In this document: one piece after another, positions 62,700 to 64,000 of the stretch
Numbering within the stretch: position 1 is the stretch's first letter
Layout: every line of letters begins with the position of its first letter
Assembly: GCF_001650195.1 (NCBI RefSeq)
Contig: NZ_LXYR01000002.1
Location: 124,001 to 188,000, forward strand
Reading direction: 5' to 3'
Length of the DNA: 64,000 nucleotides
Source of the DNA: Phormidesmis priestleyi BC1401
GTDB taxonomy: Bacteria; Cyanobacteriota; Cyanobacteriia; Leptolyngbyales; Leptolyngbyaceae
Translations under genes and position numbers: made by a program
Notes under the pieces: generated by a model
Databases searched by the model: none
Seen by the model: the letters and a program-made list of their open reading frames with translations, nothing else
Told to the model about the DNA's origin: nothing

Positions 62700-63389
62700 A
62701 TGATTCGACAACTCGAAACCTCCTATCCTCGTCCCCAGCTTCAGCGTGGCAACTGGCTCAACCTCAACGGCGACTGGAAGTTTGCCTACGACGATGATGG
62801 GCAGTGGAAACAACCCAGCCATGTCTCAGAATGGAACCAGACGATCGTCGTCCCCTTCGCGCCAGAATCTAAGTGCAGCGGCATTCACGATACAGGGTTC
62901 CATTCCAACTGCTGGTATGAGCGATCGTTTGATTTAGAGCCAGGTCAAGACTCTAATCGAGTGCTGCTGCATTTTGGAGCCGTCGATTATCGCGCTCGTG
63001 TGTGGGTCAATCATCAGTTTGTAGGCGAACATGAGGGCGGTCACACGTCCGATCTTCAGCATCGCTATGCGTCACTGCTGGGCGCGGTAAATCGGGTTGA
63101 AATCTTTAGTGGCTTTTGCTACACGCAGTTGACCGATACTTTTCAGGAGGCAAACGGGTTATTGTATATCGATCGTACGCCCAAATTTCCGCTAGACGCG
63201 ATCGCGGCTGCCACCCTGGGTAGGGATGAACGGCTCGACGACAGCGCTATACTAACGGCACCCGTTCCCGGAACATGGTCAGAGGCTGAAAATGTACTTC
63301 CAGGAACTGCTCAAGCCGGATGGACGGAGGCTCACCCTATACAGTCGGTGCTCCATTGTAGTGGACACTCCGGCTCCCAGCCCTGGTAG
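62700..63389 (+). pseudogene. GH2 glycosidase with the catalytic core deleted
   Basis: The frame begins like a full glycoside hydrolase family 2 enzyme: RPQLQRGNWLNLNGDWKFAY, then the sugar-binding beta domain up to RVWVNHQFVGEHEGGH (about residue 115). It then jumps directly to the C-terminal end of the family barrel: FSGFCYTQLTDTFQEANGLL, then YIDRTPKFPLDAIAAATLG. About 370 residues, including the acid/base and nucleophile glutamates, are missing, and the frame stays open across the join near 63046-63052. The last 55 residues are translated from the galT reading frame in another phase, so the normal stop is lost too. It cannot be an active glycosidase. Confidence 0.85.
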
Positions 63390-64000
63390 TGAGCCGATCA
63401 AGGCAACCCCTCATTTAAGGTGGCATCCTCTGCGAGGGGAATGGGTGGCGTATGCGAGTCATCGTCAGGGGCGCACGTTTTTGCCGCCGCCTGAATATAA
63501 CCCCCTCGCGCCGACGACTGATCCAAATTTTCCGACCGAGTTGCCGCCGGGGAAATATGACGTGGCGGTGTTTGATAATCGGTTTCCGTCAATGACTCTA
63601 GAGGTTGAGACGGCTCCGATCGAGATTGTGGAGACGCTTCCGGCAAATGGGGCGTGTGAGGTCGTCGTCTTTACCCAAGATCCGCAAGCGTCTCTCGGTT
63701 CGTTAGATCTGAGTCACCTGGAGTTGTTGCTGCAAGTCTGGGGCGATCGGACTCGTGCGCTCAGTCAGCATCCTCACATTCAATATGTGTTGCCGTTTGA
63801 AAACAAGGGCGTTGAAGTGGGCGTGACGCTCAATCATCCGCATGGGCAAATTTATGCCTATCCGTTTGTGCCGCCTGTGCCTGCCAAGATGTTGGAGTGT
63901 CAGCGATCGTATTATCAAACGCATCAGCGTGGACTGTTAGCCGATCTGATTCAGCGAGAAATCAAGGACGATCGGCGAATTTTGTATCAAGATGAATGGG
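63292..64000 (+). CDS. galT: Galactose-1-phosphate uridylyltransferase GalT (3' truncated by window)
   Basis: GalT exchanges UMP between UDP-glucose and galactose-1-phosphate in galactose use. From the ATG at 63292 the frame gives MYFQELLKPDGRRL, then LRWHPLRGEWVAYASHRQGR, FDNRFPSMT, VVVFTQDPQASLGSL and the catalytic NHPHGQIYAYPF, whose histidine carries the uridylyl group. The frame is open to the window edge (236 codons seen of about 340). It overlaps the end of the GH2 relic by 98 bases, so this start may be shared with a remnant promoter (TATACT at 63248-63253). Confidence 0.93.
   Translation, partial: MYFQELLKPDGRRLTLYSRCSIVVDTPAPSPGSEPIKATPHLRWHPLRGEWVAYASHRQGRTFLPPPEYNPLAPTTDPNFPTELPPGKYDVAVFDNRFPSMTLEVETAPIEIVETLPANGACEVVVFTQDPQASLGSLDLSHLELLLQVWGDRTRALSQHPHIQYVLPFENKGVEVGVTLNHPHGQIYAYPFVPPVPAKMLECQRSYYQTHQRGLLADLIQREIKDDRRILYQDEW

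Overview
The window comes from a cyanobacterium, most likely a filamentous Leptolyngbya/Plectonema-type strain. The evidence is: cytochrome b6f genes petC-petA, the carboxysome shell gene ccmP, the circadian output regulator rpaA, an NTRC fusion, cyanobacterium-only families (DUF4359, DUF1830, DUF3067, DUF2499/DUF3593), and many HIP1-type GCGATCGC sites. The nitrite reductase carries a C-terminal 2Fe-2S ferredoxin domain, an arrangement known to me from Plectonema (Leptolyngbya) boryanum.

Layout. 0-7.8 kb: fluoride channel, DUF4359 protein, tRNA-His, ccmP with a pentapeptide-repeat gene, then a minus-strand run of type IV pilin, SPINDLY-type O-GlcNAc transferase and a GT4-FkbM fusion that may form a pilin-modification unit. 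7.9-8.6 kb: a DUF559 nuclease gene sitting inside a palindromic repeat element. 8.7-20 kb: NTRC, peptide-type permease, DUF3067, petC-petA, rpaA, a CruG/HpnB-like glycosyltransferase and a CPA2 antiporter. 20-38 kb: the nitrate assimilation region, with nirA-nrtABCD, DUF1830 and narB on the minus strand, then narM beyond a small AT-rich island (HNH nuclease, broken ParE toxin) and psiE. ntcB and a TrpD-like gene lie on the plus strand. Both nirA and ntcB have full NtcA class II promoters (GTAN8TAC, 22 bases, TAN3T). 38-50 kb: housekeeping genes (ppa, ecfT, der, thiD, metK, ROK kinase) with an acyltransferase, methyltransferase and transglutaminase. 50-59 kb: CruA/CruP-type protein, zinc peptidase, coiled-coil protein, csaB, DUF2499-DUF3593, Ser/Thr kinase. 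59-62 kb: phosphonate-type ABC transporter phnD-phnC-phnE. 62.6 kb to the end: a GH2 glycosidase gene that has lost its catalytic core, overlapping the start of galT, which runs off the window.

Dispersed repeats are the main unexplained structure. One family is short (about 154-223 bp), with ends like GGATCGTGGATTAAAT and, in three copies, flanking TTA trinucleotides. These look like MITEs, found at 25.5, 34.0, 52.4 and 62.2 kb with one end at 57.0 kb. A second family is a long palindrome; one copy (59.2 kb) is empty and another (7.9-8.6 kb) holds the DUF559 nuclease gene at its axis.
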